Positions 1 to 7,374 of a DNA stretch of 25,244 nt are shown piece after piece. The first letter of the stretch is position 1, and the number at the start of each line of letters is the position of its first letter. The stretch covers positions 1 to 25,244 of the forward strand of contig SFQZ01000038.1 of NCBI GenBank assembly GCA_004562915.1, given 5' to 3'. The position numbers were made by a program, and so were the translations under genes. This DNA is from a bacterium (GTDB lineage: Bacteria; Bacillota_A; Clostridia; Lachnospirales; Lachnospiraceae). The notes beneath the pieces are model-generated. The model made no database searches and was not told where the DNA came from. It worked only from the letters and a program-made list of their open reading frames with translations.

Positions 1-193
1 CTCCTGTTCGTTATAAGTCGCACGGAGGATATTTTACCACATCTGGGACATTTTCATATGTGGTATACTGAGACATTATCATAAATGGCTTATAAAAGCC
101 CTCAGGGCAGGATTCTTTTTCATTGATTTTCTGTCTTTGAAATGATAAACTTAAAGGCAGAATAAAAACTGATAGGAAATGGAGGCAATGAAT
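1..193. other. Left-edge intergenic region and leader of the aminotransferase gene
   Basis: No gene can be supported here. Two short forward reading frames run in from the left edge and stop at about 71 and 84; either could be the tail of an upstream gene, but neither is recognisable. An extended -10 element (TG at 61-62, TATACT at 64-69) could drive the aminotransferase gene, although no good -35 lies 17 nt upstream. A GGAGG at 181-185 is the ribosome binding site for the next gene. Confidence 0.4.
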
Positions 194-1414
194 ATGAGGA
201 CATTTGAAAAATCTTCCAAACTGGACGATGTATTATATGATGTGAGAGGACCAGTGGTTGAGGAGGCGGCCAGGATGGAAGCGAATGGGCTGAATATCCT
301 GAAGCTTAACATCGGGAATCCGGCACCTTTCGGTTTCAATGCTCCTGAGGAAGTGATTCTGGATATGCGTCAGTCTCTCTGGGATTGTCAGGGATATTCT
401 GATTCCAAGGGACTTTTTTCGGCAAGAAAGGCAATCATGCAATATTGCCAGCTTAAGAAAATTCCGGATGTGACGATGGAAGATGTTTATACCGGTAATG
501 GCGTCAGTGAATTGATTAACCTTTGTATGCAGGCATTGTTAAATGATGGAGATGAAATCCTGATCCCCGCTCCGGATTATCCACTTTGGACTGCAACGGC
601 TACGTTGGCAGGCGGAAAGGCAGTACATTATATTTGTGATGAAGAATCTGACTGGTATCCGGATATTGAGGATATGAGAAATAAGATTACGGATAAAACA
701 AAAGCCATAGTTATTATTAATCCGAACAATCCAACAGGTGCTTTGTATTCGAGAGAAATTCTCGAGGAAATTGTAAAGTTGGCTGAAGAGTTTGGACTGA
801 TCATTTTCTCTGACGAAATATATGACAGACTGGTTATGGATGGACTGGAGCATATATCTATTGCGTCTATAGCTCCGAAAAATGTTTTCTGTGTAACTTT
901 CAGTGGACTTTCCAAATCGCATATGGTCGCAGGATTTCGTGTGGGTTGGATGGTACTCAGCGGTAACAAAAAAGCGGCAGAGGGATATATTGAAGGGCTT
1001 AAGATGCTCTCCAATATGCGTCTTTGTTCCAATGTGCCGGCACAATCTATTATTCAGACGGCACTGGGCGGTTATCAGAGTGTGAAAGAATATCTGGTAC
1101 CAGGAGGACGGATCTACGATCAAAGAGAATGCATCTACAAGCTCCTGAATGATATTCCGGGTGTGACAGCGAAAAAACCAAAGGCAGCATTCTACATTTT
1201 CCCGAAACTGGATGCGGAAAAATTCAATATTTATGACGATGAACAGTTTGCGCTGGATCTTCTTCGTGAAAAAAGAATCCTGATTGTGCATGGAGGCGGA
1301 TTCAACTGGCATGCACCGGATCATTTCCGGATCGTATATCTGCCGAGAGTGGCTGATCTGGAAAAAGCCACCAGAAAACTGGGAGACTTTCTTTCTACAT
1401 ATCGACAAAAATAG
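194..1414 (+). CDS. alaA: Alanine aminotransferase-like PLP enzyme (class I/II aminotransferase)
   Basis: Predicted cytosolic pyridoxal-phosphate enzyme that moves an amino group between alanine (or a similar amino acid) and 2-oxoglutarate/pyruvate. The 406 residues match the usual AlaA length of about 405. Visible fold-type I features are an N-terminal KLNIGNPAPF segment, the cofactor-contacting INPNNPTG motif, SDEIYD with the PLP-binding Asp, the internal aldimine lysine K241 in SGLSKSHMVAGFRVGW, and a C-terminal substrate-carboxylate Arg in DHFRIVYLP. I chose ATG 194 over the in-frame ATGs at 179 and 188 because GGAGG at 181-185 lies 8 nt before 194 and overlaps the 179 start. It is a single-gene unit ending in the bidirectional terminator shared with arsR. 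The SLSK-HMVAGFR-GW signature favours AlaA over AspC, but substrate preference is inferred from family resemblance only. Confidence 0.85.
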   Translation: MRTFEKSSKLDDVLYDVRGPVVEEAARMEANGLNILKLNIGNPAPFGFNAPEEVILDMRQSLWDCQGYSDSKGLFSARKAIMQYCQLKKIPDVTMEDVYTGNGVSELINLCMQALLNDGDEILIPAPDYPLWTATATLAGGKAVHYICDEESDWYPDIEDMRNKITDKTKAIVIINPNNPTGALYSREILEEIVKLAEEFGLIIFSDEIYDRLVMDGLEHISIASIAPKNVFCVTFSGLSKSHMVAGFRVGWMVLSGNKKAAEGYIEGLKMLSNMRLCSNVPAQSIIQTALGGYQSVKEYLVPGGRIYDQRECIYKLLNDIPGVTAKKPKAAFYIFPKLDAEKFNIYDDEQFALDLLREKRILIVHGGGFNWHAPDHFRIVYLPRVADLEKATRKLGDFLSTYRQK

Positions 1415-1426
1415 TTATAATATGGA

Positions 1427-1460
1427 ATAAAAAAGAGACTTTAAAAGTCTCTTTTTTATT
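1427..1460. terminator. Bidirectional terminator between alaA and arsR
   Basis: The 7-bp stem AGAGACT/AGTCTCT (1434-1440 with 1446-1452) is flanked by an A-run on the left and a T-run at 1452-1457, so it can end transcripts from both convergent genes. The arsR stop codon (1456-1458) lies inside its T-run. Confidence 0.85.
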
Positions 1461-1824
1461 CTTGAACATGATCCAGTCCTTGAATCAGTATGGTAGCCAC
1501 ATGTGCATCAGCCAGTGAGTAATATACAGTTTTGCCGTCACGTCTGAATTTTACCAGAGAGGACTGTTTCAGTACCCTTAACTGGTGTGAAATGGCACTC
1601 TGGGTCATTCCCAACAATTCTGCAATGTCACAGACACATAATTCCCCGCCGGAAAGCGCATACAAAATCCGTATTCTGGTGGGATCTCCGAACACTTTAT
1701 ACAAATCTGCCAGTTTATAGAGAATTTCATCTGCCGGGGTCTCCGAAGGCAATTTGGGATGGTGATGATGGCAGATGTCACATGTTTCGATGATTGTTTC
1801 CGATAAATTCATGTCATGATTCAT
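1456..1824 (-). CDS. ArsR/SmtB-family metal-responsive repressor
   Basis: A 122-residue winged-helix dimeric repressor expected to leave its operator when it binds metal. The DNA-recognition helix is in the LGMTQSAISHQLRVL region (about 71-85), followed by the beta wing KFRRDGKTVYYSL. Two classical metal sites can be read. One is an alpha3N-type thiolate site like CadC: N-terminal C15 and C18 (CDICHHHH) plus C63 and C65 in ELCVCD. The other is an alpha5-type site like CzrA/SmtB: D106, H108, H119 and E122, with the spacing D-x-H-x10-H-x2-E. Cd, Zn or Pb would fit. The gene lies 17 nt downstream of luxS on the same strand, so the two are probably co-transcribed. No metal efflux pump is present in the window, and I see no clear 12-2-12 operator near the luxS promoter. 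The family call is firm; the metal is inferred. Confidence 0.88.
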   Translation of the reverse strand: MNHDMNLSETIIETCDICHHHHPKLPSETPADEILYKLADLYKVFGDPTRIRILYALSGGELCVCDIAELLGMTQSAISHQLRVLKQSSLVKFRRDGKTVYYSLADAHVATILIQGLDHVQE

Positions 1825-1841
1825 AGATTCACTCTTTTCTG

Positions 1842-2321
1842 TTATTCAGGATACACAAGACGATCCGGTTTGATGTCGGTGAGTACTTCTGTGAGAAAAC
1901 GGTTCGCAAGATAATTTGCCATGGGGAGATTCATGTCGAGATAATTACCACAGTCTTTCGCAGAAGCTCCTGGGATTTCATCTTTATAATCCCGGATAAA
2001 AGTAAACATTTCTGTGAGAAGAGGGACAATATCTTTGGATTCATAGTCACCGGCAAGAAGAAGATAAAATCCGGTACGGCAGCCCATGGGACCAAAATAG
2101 ATAATTTTAGAACCAAATTTGTTATGGTTACGCAAAAATGTGGCACCGAGATGTTCAATTGCGTGAACTTCTGCAGTGTTCATGACCGGTTCTTCATTGG
2201 GAGAGGTCATACGAATGTCGAAAGTAGTAATAAGAGAATCTCCCACCGGATCTTTCCGTGATACATATACACCGGGCTGGAGTTTCAGATGGTCTATGGT
2301 AAAACTAGTTATTTTCTGCAT
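1842..2321 (-). CDS. luxS: S-ribosylhomocysteine lyase (autoinducer-2 synthase)
   Basis: Cleaves S-ribosylhomocysteine to homocysteine and DPD, the precursor of AI-2. It thereby closes the activated methyl cycle in the cytosol. At 159 residues it has the family length. The metal ligands are H53 and H57 in HAIEHLGATF (with E56 as the general base) and C124 in AKDCGNYLDM. The catalytic thiol is C81 in GPMGCRTGFY. I start it at 2321 rather than at the upstream in-frame ATG at 2375: read on this strand, AGGAGG lies 8 nt before ATG CAG AAA, and the protein then begins MQKITSFTIDH as LuxS proteins do. The 17-nt gap to arsR indicates an operon. No pfs (SAH nucleosidase) partner is present in the window. 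Confidence 0.97.
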   Translation of the reverse strand: MQKITSFTIDHLKLQPGVYVSRKDPVGDSLITTFDIRMTSPNEEPVMNTAEVHAIEHLGATFLRNHNKFGSKIIYFGPMGCRTGFYLLLAGDYESKDIVPLLTEMFTFIRDYKDEIPGASAKDCGNYLDMNLPMANYLANRFLTEVLTDIKPDRLVYPE

Positions 2322-2397
2322 GATGATGTCCTCCTTTTTATTTGTCTGTATGTCCTTATGCAGAGAATCTCGCAAAACGAGACTTTTTCTTATTATA
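2322..2397 (-). promoter_or_regulatory. Promoter and short leader of luxS-arsR
   Basis: On the minus strand there is an extended -10, TGTTATAAT, with its TATAAT on 2392-2397. The -35 is poor. The predicted leader of about 65 nt contains a small hairpin (TCTCG/CGAGA, loop TTTTG, around 2366-2383). It is far too short to hold a SAM riboswitch. Confidence 0.5.
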
Positions 2398-2567
2398 ACA
2401 CAGTTGGGTCAGATTCGAAAAGCGGATTTTATGGATCTTTAAAAGCAGGTTTCACAGAATAAACATATTTTTATAACAATTTCACCACAAAGAATTTATA
2501 TACTGTACCCATGAAGAAAGGAAATAAGATTTGATTTATATATGAAAATGAATGGGAGGAATGTGTT

Positions 2568-3914
2568 ATGTCAGAATATGAAAACTATCCATGGAACCAA
2601 AATGAGAATCAGCCGGTATATCAGCCGGACGGAGGAAAACATCACGACAATTCGAATATGAAAAAACTGGCAAAAAAAATCGGTGCGATTGCATTGAGTG
2701 CCGTTTTGTTCGGAGGTATTGCAGGTGGTGTATTTACAGGTATAGCTTATGCGAGTGGTGCAACTGTGAATAAAACAGAAAATCAGTCGGTGAGTGCTTC
2801 GGCGGAAGGAACAGAGACAAAAGAAAAATCAACTACCCTGCAGACAGCAACATCGACAAATGATGGCACGGCTGACAGCCAGTCACTGGATGTGTCGGAC
2901 ATTGCTGAGGGTTCAATGCCATCTATTGTTGCTATTACCAATAAATCTGTTCAGGAAGTGCAGTCTTATTTCAGTATGTTCGGGAGAAGTTCCGGTGTTC
3001 AGGAACAGGAAGTGGAAAGCCGGGGGTCAGGTATTATCATCGGACAGAATGACAAAGAACTTCTGATTGTGACGAACAATCATGTTGTAGAAAATGCAGA
3101 TACCCTGTCAGCATGTTTTATTGATGATCAGGCCTATGAAGCGGTTGTAAAGGGAACAGATTCGGACAATGATCTGGCTGTGATTGCTGTAAACCTTTCT
3201 GATATTTCCGAAGACACCATGTCACAGATTAAAATAGCTCAGGTTGGTGATTCAGATTCTCTGAAAGTTGGTCAGCAGGTTGTGGCAATCGGTAATGCTC
3301 TTGGTTATGGACAGTCAGTAACAACTGGTATTGTAAGCGCAGTAAATCGTCAATTGGAAGATTCTGAATCAGAGAATGGTTTTATTCAGACAGATGCAGC
3401 AATCAATCCCGGAAACAGCGGTGGAGCATTGCTGAATATGCAGGGAGAACTGGTTGGTATCAATTCTGCAAAACTTGCGTCTACAGAAGTGGAAGGTATG
3501 GGATATGCAATTCCGATCAGCACGGCGTCTCCTATTATTGAAGATCTGATGAATCGTACTACAAGAACAAAAGTTCCGGAAAGTCAGGCATCTGCCATCG
3601 GTATCTCAGGGCAGACCGTGGACAGCACAATCTCCCAGACCTATGGAATACCGGAAGGCGTTTATGTGGCAGAAGTAAATGAAGGCAGTGCAGCTGAAAA
3701 AGCGGGAATCCAGACGGGCAGTATTATTACGAAATTTGATGGTACTAGTATAGAATCTATAGAAAAACTGAAAAATCAACTTACCTATTATGCAGCGGGT
3801 GAAACCGTAGAGATGACTGTAAAAGTAGCGAATAATGGTGAATATGTGGAAAAGACAGTAGTTATTACACTGGATAAGGCGCAGAGGGAACAGCAGGAAT
3901 CCATCATCAAGTGA
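2568..3914 (+). CDS. htrA: Membrane-anchored HtrA/DegP-family serine protease with PDZ domain
   Basis: Envelope quality-control protease of the HtrA/YkdA type, 448 residues. A polar, Asn/Tyr-rich cytosolic N-terminus (1-35) is followed by one transmembrane anchor (about 39-61), a low-complexity Ser/Thr/Glu linker (65-110), a trypsin-like domain (about 115-320) and one C-terminal PDZ domain (about 340-435). The catalytic triad is H172 (NNHVV), D202 (DSDNDLAVI) and S284 (NPGNSGGALLN). All three residues are intact, so the enzyme should be active on the outer face of the membrane. GGGAGG lies about 8 nt before ATG 2568. A -10-like TATACT occurs at 2499-2504 without a convincing -35. It is a single-gene unit closed by a strong terminator. 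No CssRS-type two-component genes are adjacent in the window. Confidence 0.93.
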   Translation: MSEYENYPWNQNENQPVYQPDGGKHHDNSNMKKLAKKIGAIALSAVLFGGIAGGVFTGIAYASGATVNKTENQSVSASAEGTETKEKSTTLQTATSTNDGTADSQSLDVSDIAEGSMPSIVAITNKSVQEVQSYFSMFGRSSGVQEQEVESRGSGIIIGQNDKELLIVTNNHVVENADTLSACFIDDQAYEAVVKGTDSDNDLAVIAVNLSDISEDTMSQIKIAQVGDSDSLKVGQQVVAIGNALGYGQSVTTGIVSAVNRQLEDSESENGFIQTDAAINPGNSGGALLNMQGELVGINSAKLASTEVEGMGYAIPISTASPIIEDLMNRTTRTKVPESQASAIGISGQTVDSTISQTYGIPEGVYVAEVNEGSAAEKAGIQTGSIITKFDGTSIESIEKLKNQLTYYAAGETVEMTVKVANNGEYVEKTVVITLDKAQREQQESIIK

Positions 3915-3930
3915 TAACAAATCGTAGAGA

Positions 3931-3981
3931 GGATTCCCTTTTGAGGAAATGATTACATTTCTTCAAAAGGGAATCCTTTTT
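3931..3981 (+). terminator. Long-stem terminator after htrA
   Basis: GGATTCCCTTTTGAGGAAAT (from 3931) pairs with ATTTCTTCAAAAGGGAATCC with one G-U pair, giving a stem of about 20 bp and a short loop. TTTTT follows at 3977-3981. The 3' end of the convergent gene on the minus strand (stop at 3953-3955) lies inside the stem. Confidence 0.9.
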
Positions 3982-4441
3982 GCCTGAAAAAGCGTTTTAT
4001 CATATCGTCCCAGACTCTGTCCAAGCTTTTATCCAGAGTAAATGTGCGCAGAGAAGTACCGGTAGTACAAATCAGATGTTCCCCGTCAAACTGGCAGTTC
4101 AGGTAAAGGCCAAAAATATCATCGGGTGTGTAAAAAAGACCGGACTGAGACAGCAGTTTTTCAACATTTTCACGGGACAGCTGGAAAACAATTTTAAAAC
4201 GGAGAGGAGTATGTTTTCCTTTGATGATAGAATAACACTGAGGCTTTACTTCTTCCCAGAAACAGAACATCCGGTCAGGACGGCTGTCATTATCGTAGAA
4301 TTCTTTTTGCAGCTGACCGTCCAGAGAGTGTGTGAGAAATGTAGTAAAAGAAGCCTCCACAAAATAAAAATGGTTAAAAACGTCACCGATAAACAACTTA
4401 CCAGTAAAATCTTTTAAGTCTAGTATACGAAGTGCAAGCAT
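3953..4441 (-). CDS. DUF5721-like conserved protein of unknown function
   Basis: A 162-residue soluble protein beginning MLALRILDLKDFTGKLFIGD. The pattern of that start, followed by a FDHF-like VFNHFYFVEASFTTF segment, resembles what I know as DUF5721, a family I associate mainly with Lachnospiraceae. This is recognition from memory, not a search. There is no signal peptide, transmembrane segment or obvious catalytic motif. The C-terminal half (GTSLRTFTLDKSLDRVWDDMI) looks like a mixed alpha/beta fold. I start it at 4441 because on this strand GGAGG overlaps the upstream ATG (4451-4453) and lies 5 nt before the ATG at 4439-4441. It is transcribed divergently from degV and probably alone. No function is assigned. 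Confidence 0.75.
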   Translation of the reverse strand: MLALRILDLKDFTGKLFIGDVFNHFYFVEASFTTFLTHSLDGQLQKEFYDNDSRPDRMFCFWEEVKPQCYSIIKGKHTPLRFKIVFQLSRENVEKLLSQSGLFYTPDDIFGLYLNCQFDGEHLICTTGTSLRTFTLDKSLDRVWDDMIKRFFRQKGFPFEEM

Positions 4442-4531
4442 AAAAACCTCCATGAAAAATAAAATTGTCTTTTGAACCGGGAATCATTATTATTATAATA
4501 TAAAATATATGAAAAGAACATATAAAACCTC

Positions 4532-4560
4532 TTTTCAAGAACATAAAACTATGATATATT
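4532..4560 (+). promoter_or_regulatory. Promoter of the degV-family gene
   Basis: -35 TTTTCA (4532-4537), a 17-nt spacer, and an extended -10 made of TG at 4552-4553 and TATATT at 4555-4560. The predicted start of transcription is about 4567. Confidence 0.6.
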
Positions 4561-4566
4561 GTAATA

Positions 4567-4581
4567 TAGTATTCAATACTA
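4567..4581. promoter_or_regulatory. Perfect 15-nt palindrome at the predicted degV transcription start (candidate operator)
   Basis: TAGTATTCAATACTA is a perfect inverted repeat around a single central base. It begins at the predicted +1 of the promoter at 4532-4560, where a bound repressor would block initiation. The regulator is unknown. The downstream gene binds fatty acids, so a lipid-responsive repressor (FapR- or FabT-like) is possible, but this is inference. Confidence 0.5.
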
Positions 4582-4663
4582 CGTTTGGTGGGAGCAAATA
4601 CGGGAAAATGTAAAATTCACTTCCACTTCTGTGAGAATAAAGATAACGTATGGAGGCAAGTAT

Positions 4664-5503
4664 ATGAGTTTTAAGATTATTCTGGATAGCTGTGGTGAGA
4701 TGACACCGGAAATGAAAAGGGATGAAAGATTTGAATCTGCAGCTCTTACATTGACCGTTGGAGGGGCGGATATTGTAGATGATGAAACATTTGATCAGGC
4801 AGATTTCCTGAAAAAAGTTGCTGCCTGTCCTGAGTGTCCAAAGTCAGCCTGTCCGTCTCCGGAAAGATATCGAGAAAGTTTTATGGCAGATGCGGATCAT
4901 CTGTATGCAGTAACTCTTTCGGCAGAATTAAGCGGTTCCTACAACAGTGCAGTATTGGGAAAAAATCTGGCACTGGAAAGCCATCCGGATAAGAAAATTC
5001 ATGTATTTAATTCCAGAAGCGCATCAATAGGAGAAACATTGATCGCTATGAAAATCCAGGAATGCGAAGAATCCGGTATGGAATTTGATAAAATTATTGA
5101 TACCGTGGAAAGATATATAGAGAGTCAGCATACATTTTTTGTGCTGGAGAATCTGGAAACTCTGAGAAAGAATGGGCGACTTAGTAAAGTTAAGGCTTTT
5201 GTGGCATCTGCTCTCAAAATCAAACCGGTCATGGGTTCAACACCGGAAGGAGCAATTTGCCAGCTTGATCAGGCGAGAGGAATCAATAAAGCTCTGGTGA
5301 AAATGGTGGATTATATTGTGGAAAAAGCAGCCGGGAGCAAAGAAAAAGTCCTTGCTATTTCTCATTGTAACTGTCAGGAAAGAGCGGAATTGGTAAAAGA
5401 AGCGATTCTTGAGCGTATTCAGGTAAAAGATGTAATTTTGCTGGATACGGCGGGTGTAAGTTCCATGTATGCGAATGACGGAGGAGTAATCGTAGTTCTT
5501 TAA
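4664..5503 (+). CDS. DegV-family fatty-acid-binding protein (FakB-like)
   Basis: DegV proteins hold a single fatty acid. In Firmicutes several act as FakB, presenting the acyl chain to the kinase FakA for phosphorylation and entry into phospholipid synthesis. The 279 residues match the family length of about 280. Visible features are the N-terminal Rossmann-like strand with ILDSCGEMTPE (head-group loop), the SAELSGSYNSAV motif, HVFNSRSASIGE (usually DSRSASxG), and LENLETLRKNGRLS before a C-terminal domain. ATG 4664 is preferred over 4631 because GGAGG lies 8 nt upstream and the protein then starts MSFKIILDS. It is cytosolic. No FakA kinase is nearby. It probably stands alone, between its own promoter and a hairpin at 5533-5567. 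Which fatty acid it binds cannot be read from the sequence. Confidence 0.88.
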   Translation: MSFKIILDSCGEMTPEMKRDERFESAALTLTVGGADIVDDETFDQADFLKKVAACPECPKSACPSPERYRESFMADADHLYAVTLSAELSGSYNSAVLGKNLALESHPDKKIHVFNSRSASIGETLIAMKIQECEESGMEFDKIIDTVERYIESQHTFFVLENLETLRKNGRLSKVKAFVASALKIKPVMGSTPEGAICQLDQARGINKALVKMVDYIVEKAAGSKEKVLAISHCNCQERAELVKEAILERIQVKDVILLDTAGVSSMYANDGGVIVVL

Positions 5504-5532
5504 GATATTCCGGAACGATAAGAAAACAAAAG

Positions 5533-5570
5533 GGGGCTGATCGTATTAGCATCATACGGTTAGTCCCTGA
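5533..5570 (+). terminator. Terminator-like hairpin after the degV gene
   Basis: Thirteen consecutive pairs, three or four of them G-U (5533-5545 with 5555-5567), close a 9-nt loop. The tail is T-poor (TGATTTGCTT), so termination may be weak or factor-assisted. Confidence 0.4.
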
Positions 5571-5602
5571 TTTGCTTACAAAGGATTTTGTCGTATTTAT
5601 GG

Positions 5603-5631
5603 TTTCCTTTTAATTAAAGATATGGTATAAT
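5603..5631 (+). promoter_or_regulatory. Promoter upstream of the small membrane protein and pyrH
   Basis: Extended -10 with TG at 5623-5624 and consensus TATAAT at 5626-5631. The -35 (TTTCCT, 5603-5608, 17-nt spacer) is weak. It is the only good promoter seen upstream of the pyrH cluster. Confidence 0.6.
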
Positions 5632-5666
5632 AAACACAAAGCGTAAATAGACAAAGGAGTGTAGAC

Positions 5667-5903
5667 ATGAGTCAGGCTAAAGTTGACCAATATAAAAAAG
5701 ATAAGGCAAATCGCCAGAAAATTATTAAAAAACAGAAAAGAATGCATCGCCTGGAGATGGCTGCTATTACATTAGTTTGTGTTCTTGTCGTTGGATGGAT
5801 TGGCTATTCTGTATATGATAAAGTAAGCAGCAATCAGGAAAAAGAGACCGTTGTTTTTGATGCCGGAGCGATTCAGGATTATCTGAGCGGCTTAAGTGAA
5901 TAA
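5667..5903 (+). CDS. Small single-pass membrane protein of unknown function
   Basis: 78 residues: a highly basic cytosolic N-terminus (about 1-30, rich in Lys, Arg and Gln, probably helical), one transmembrane helix at about 31-51 (MAAITLVCVLVVGWIGYSVY), and a short acidic outer tail of about 25 residues ending DYLSGLSE. AAAGGAG lies about 8 nt before the ATG, the codon use matches its neighbours, and a consensus -10 precedes it, so it is very likely a real gene. It is 56 nt upstream of pyrH on the same strand, and I see no terminator between them. pyrH is usually preceded by rpsB-tsf; here this protein takes that place. I do not recognise the family. The layout (basic coil, transmembrane helix, small outer domain) would fit a scaffold or membrane-anchor role, but nothing shows this. 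Confidence 0.8.
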   Translation: MSQAKVDQYKKDKANRQKIIKKQKRMHRLEMAAITLVCVLVVGWIGYSVYDKVSSNQEKETVVFDAGAIQDYLSGLSE

Positions 5904-5959
5904 TTGTGGTCTGTGAATGATCGGATATTTTTAGTTATTTATAATAAGGAGCGGCTAAT

Positions 5960-6661
5960 ATGAAGCGAGTATTACTGAAATTAAGCGGTGAAGCCCTGGC
6001 AGGAGAGAAGAAGACAGGATTTGATGAGGCTACTGTCACAGAAGTTGCAAAACAGGTAAAAGTACTTGTTGATGAGGGTGTGGAAGTCGGTGTCGTGATT
6101 GGCGGCGGCAACTTCTGGAGAGGAAGAAGCAGTGAGACGATTGACAGAACAAAAGCAGACCAGATCGGGATGCTTGCCACTGTTATGAATTGCATTTATG
6201 TGTCTGAAATTTTCCGTTTTGTGGGAATGAAGACAGAGATTCTGACTCCGTTTGTATGCGGGGCATTTACAAAATTGTTTTCCAAAGATGAAGCCAATGC
6301 GTGTTTCGCCCAGGGGAAAGTGGTTTTCTTTGCTGGAGGAACAGGGCATCCGTATTTCTCGACAGACACGACTACCGTTCTGCGAGCGATCGAGATAGAA
6401 GCAGAGACGATATTATTGGCAAAAGCGGTGGATGGTGTCTATGACAGTGATCCAAAGTCCAATCCGCAGGCGAAAAAGTATGACAGTGTTCATATACAGG
6501 AAGTAATCGATAAAAAACTGGCAGTAGTGGATCTGACGGCATCTATCCTGTGTATGGAAAATAAAATGCCGATGCTGGTATTTGGACTGAATACAGAGAA
6601 TAGTATTGTAAAAGCGGCCCGTGGTGAAATCACCGGAACCCGTGTTGTTGTTGATGAATAA
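5960..6661 (+). CDS. pyrH: UMP kinase
   Basis: Phosphorylates UMP to UDP with ATP in pyrimidine nucleotide synthesis; bacterial PyrH is a hexameric amino-acid-kinase-fold enzyme, unrelated to eukaryotic UMP/CMP kinases. The 233 residues fit the family. Motifs in order are VLLKLSGEALAG (N-terminal phosphate loop), VGVVIGGGNFWRG, the TKADQIGMLATVMN segment, FFAGGTGHPYFSTDTTTVLRA (UMP/ATP binding) and KAVDGVYDSDPKSNPQAKKY near the nucleotide site. AAGGAG lies about 9 nt before the ATG. The gene is followed 88 nt later by frr, the conserved pyrH-frr order. It lacks the usual upstream tsf. Confidence 0.97.
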   Translation: MKRVLLKLSGEALAGEKKTGFDEATVTEVAKQVKVLVDEGVEVGVVIGGGNFWRGRSSETIDRTKADQIGMLATVMNCIYVSEIFRFVGMKTEILTPFVCGAFTKLFSKDEANACFAQGKVVFFAGGTGHPYFSTDTTTVLRAIEIEAETILLAKAVDGVYDSDPKSNPQAKKYDSVHIQEVIDKKLAVVDLTASILCMENKMPMLVFGLNTENSIVKAARGEITGTRVVVDE

Positions 6662-6749
6662 TAAAACAGCAAATTAGTTATGGAAAAATGATTGACGCTG
6701 CAAATATGCAGTTGTCCGGTAAATATTAAAATCAGGAGGAATAGAATAT

Positions 6750-7301
6750 ATGGATGAGAGAATCGCAAAGTACGAGGAGAAGATGGAAAAGACACTGGCA
6801 AATCTGGACAGTGAGTTTGGTACGATCCGTGCAGGAAGAGCCAATCCTCATGTACTGGACCGTATTATGGTAGATTATTATGGATGCCCGACACCGATTC
6901 AGCAGGTGGCAAATATTTCCGTTCCGGAAGCAAGAATGATTCTGATTCAGCCATGGGAGAGTTCTCTTTTGAAAGCAATTTCGAAAGCAATCAACATGTC
7001 CGATCTTGGAATCAATCCAACAAACGATGGTAAAGTAATCCGTCTGATATTCCCGGAACTTACAGAGGAACGAAGAAAAGATCTGGTAAAAGATGTCAAG
7101 AAAAAAGGAGAGGCAGCAAAAGTGGCAATCCGTAATATCCGTCGTGATGCCAATGATATGCTGAAAAAGCTTGGAAAGACAGATGTTTCTGAGGATGAGA
7201 TCGATGAACTCGAAGAAAAAGTACAGAAAATGACAGATAAGTTCATCAAAAAAGTTGATGCTGCTGTTGAAGTGAAATCAAAAGAAATTTTGACCGTATA
7301 A
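6750..7301 (+). CDS. frr: Ribosome recycling factor
   Basis: Splits post-termination ribosomes together with EF-G, freeing subunits for a new round. The 183 residues match the family length of about 185. The three-helix-bundle domain is carried by the N-terminal helix (ERIAKYEEKMEKTLANLDSE with the conserved TIRAGRANP) and the two long C-terminal helices (about 105-183, with RRDANDMLKKL). The small beta domain II is about 30-104, including GCPTPIQQVANISVPEAR and INPTNDGKVIRL. AGGAGG lies 9 nt before the ATG. It is followed by a terminator-like hairpin before uppS. Confidence 0.97.
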   Translation: MDERIAKYEEKMEKTLANLDSEFGTIRAGRANPHVLDRIMVDYYGCPTPIQQVANISVPEARMILIQPWESSLLKAISKAINMSDLGINPTNDGKVIRLIFPELTEERRKDLVKDVKKKGEAAKVAIRNIRRDANDMLKKLGKTDVSEDEIDELEEKVQKMTDKFIKKVDAAVEVKSKEILTV

Positions 7302-7326
7302 TATTATAAATCTGAATGTCATGAGG

Positions 7327-7374
7327 GAGGCATCACACATATGGATATAGCTCCATTGTATGATGCCTCTTTTT
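7327..7374 (+). terminator. Terminator-like hairpin between frr and uppS
   Basis: The perfect 9-bp stem GAGGCATCA (7327-7335) / TGATGCCTC (7361-7369) is followed by five Ts. An inner ATGGA/TCCAT stem extends it. The T-run leads directly into the uppS ribosome binding site (AAGGAGG, 7375-7381). It could end pyrH-frr transcripts or act as an attenuator that lowers uppS expression. Confidence 0.7.

Noticed and set aside
86..112. Overlapping mini-hairpins (GGCTT/AAGCC and GCCC/GGGC) in the left-edge region as an attenuator
   Set aside because: The stems are only 4-5 bp and no proper T-run follows; this is too weak to call.
539..1408. A 289-codon open frame on the minus strand
   Set aside because: It lies wholly antisense to the aminotransferase gene, which has all catalytic motifs. 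Its composition is Cys/His/Arg-rich as expected for a shadow frame, and no ribosome binding site is seen.
2322..2460. SAM or SAH riboswitch upstream of luxS
   Set aside because: The predicted leader is only about 65 nt with one small hairpin; there is no aptamer-size conserved fold.
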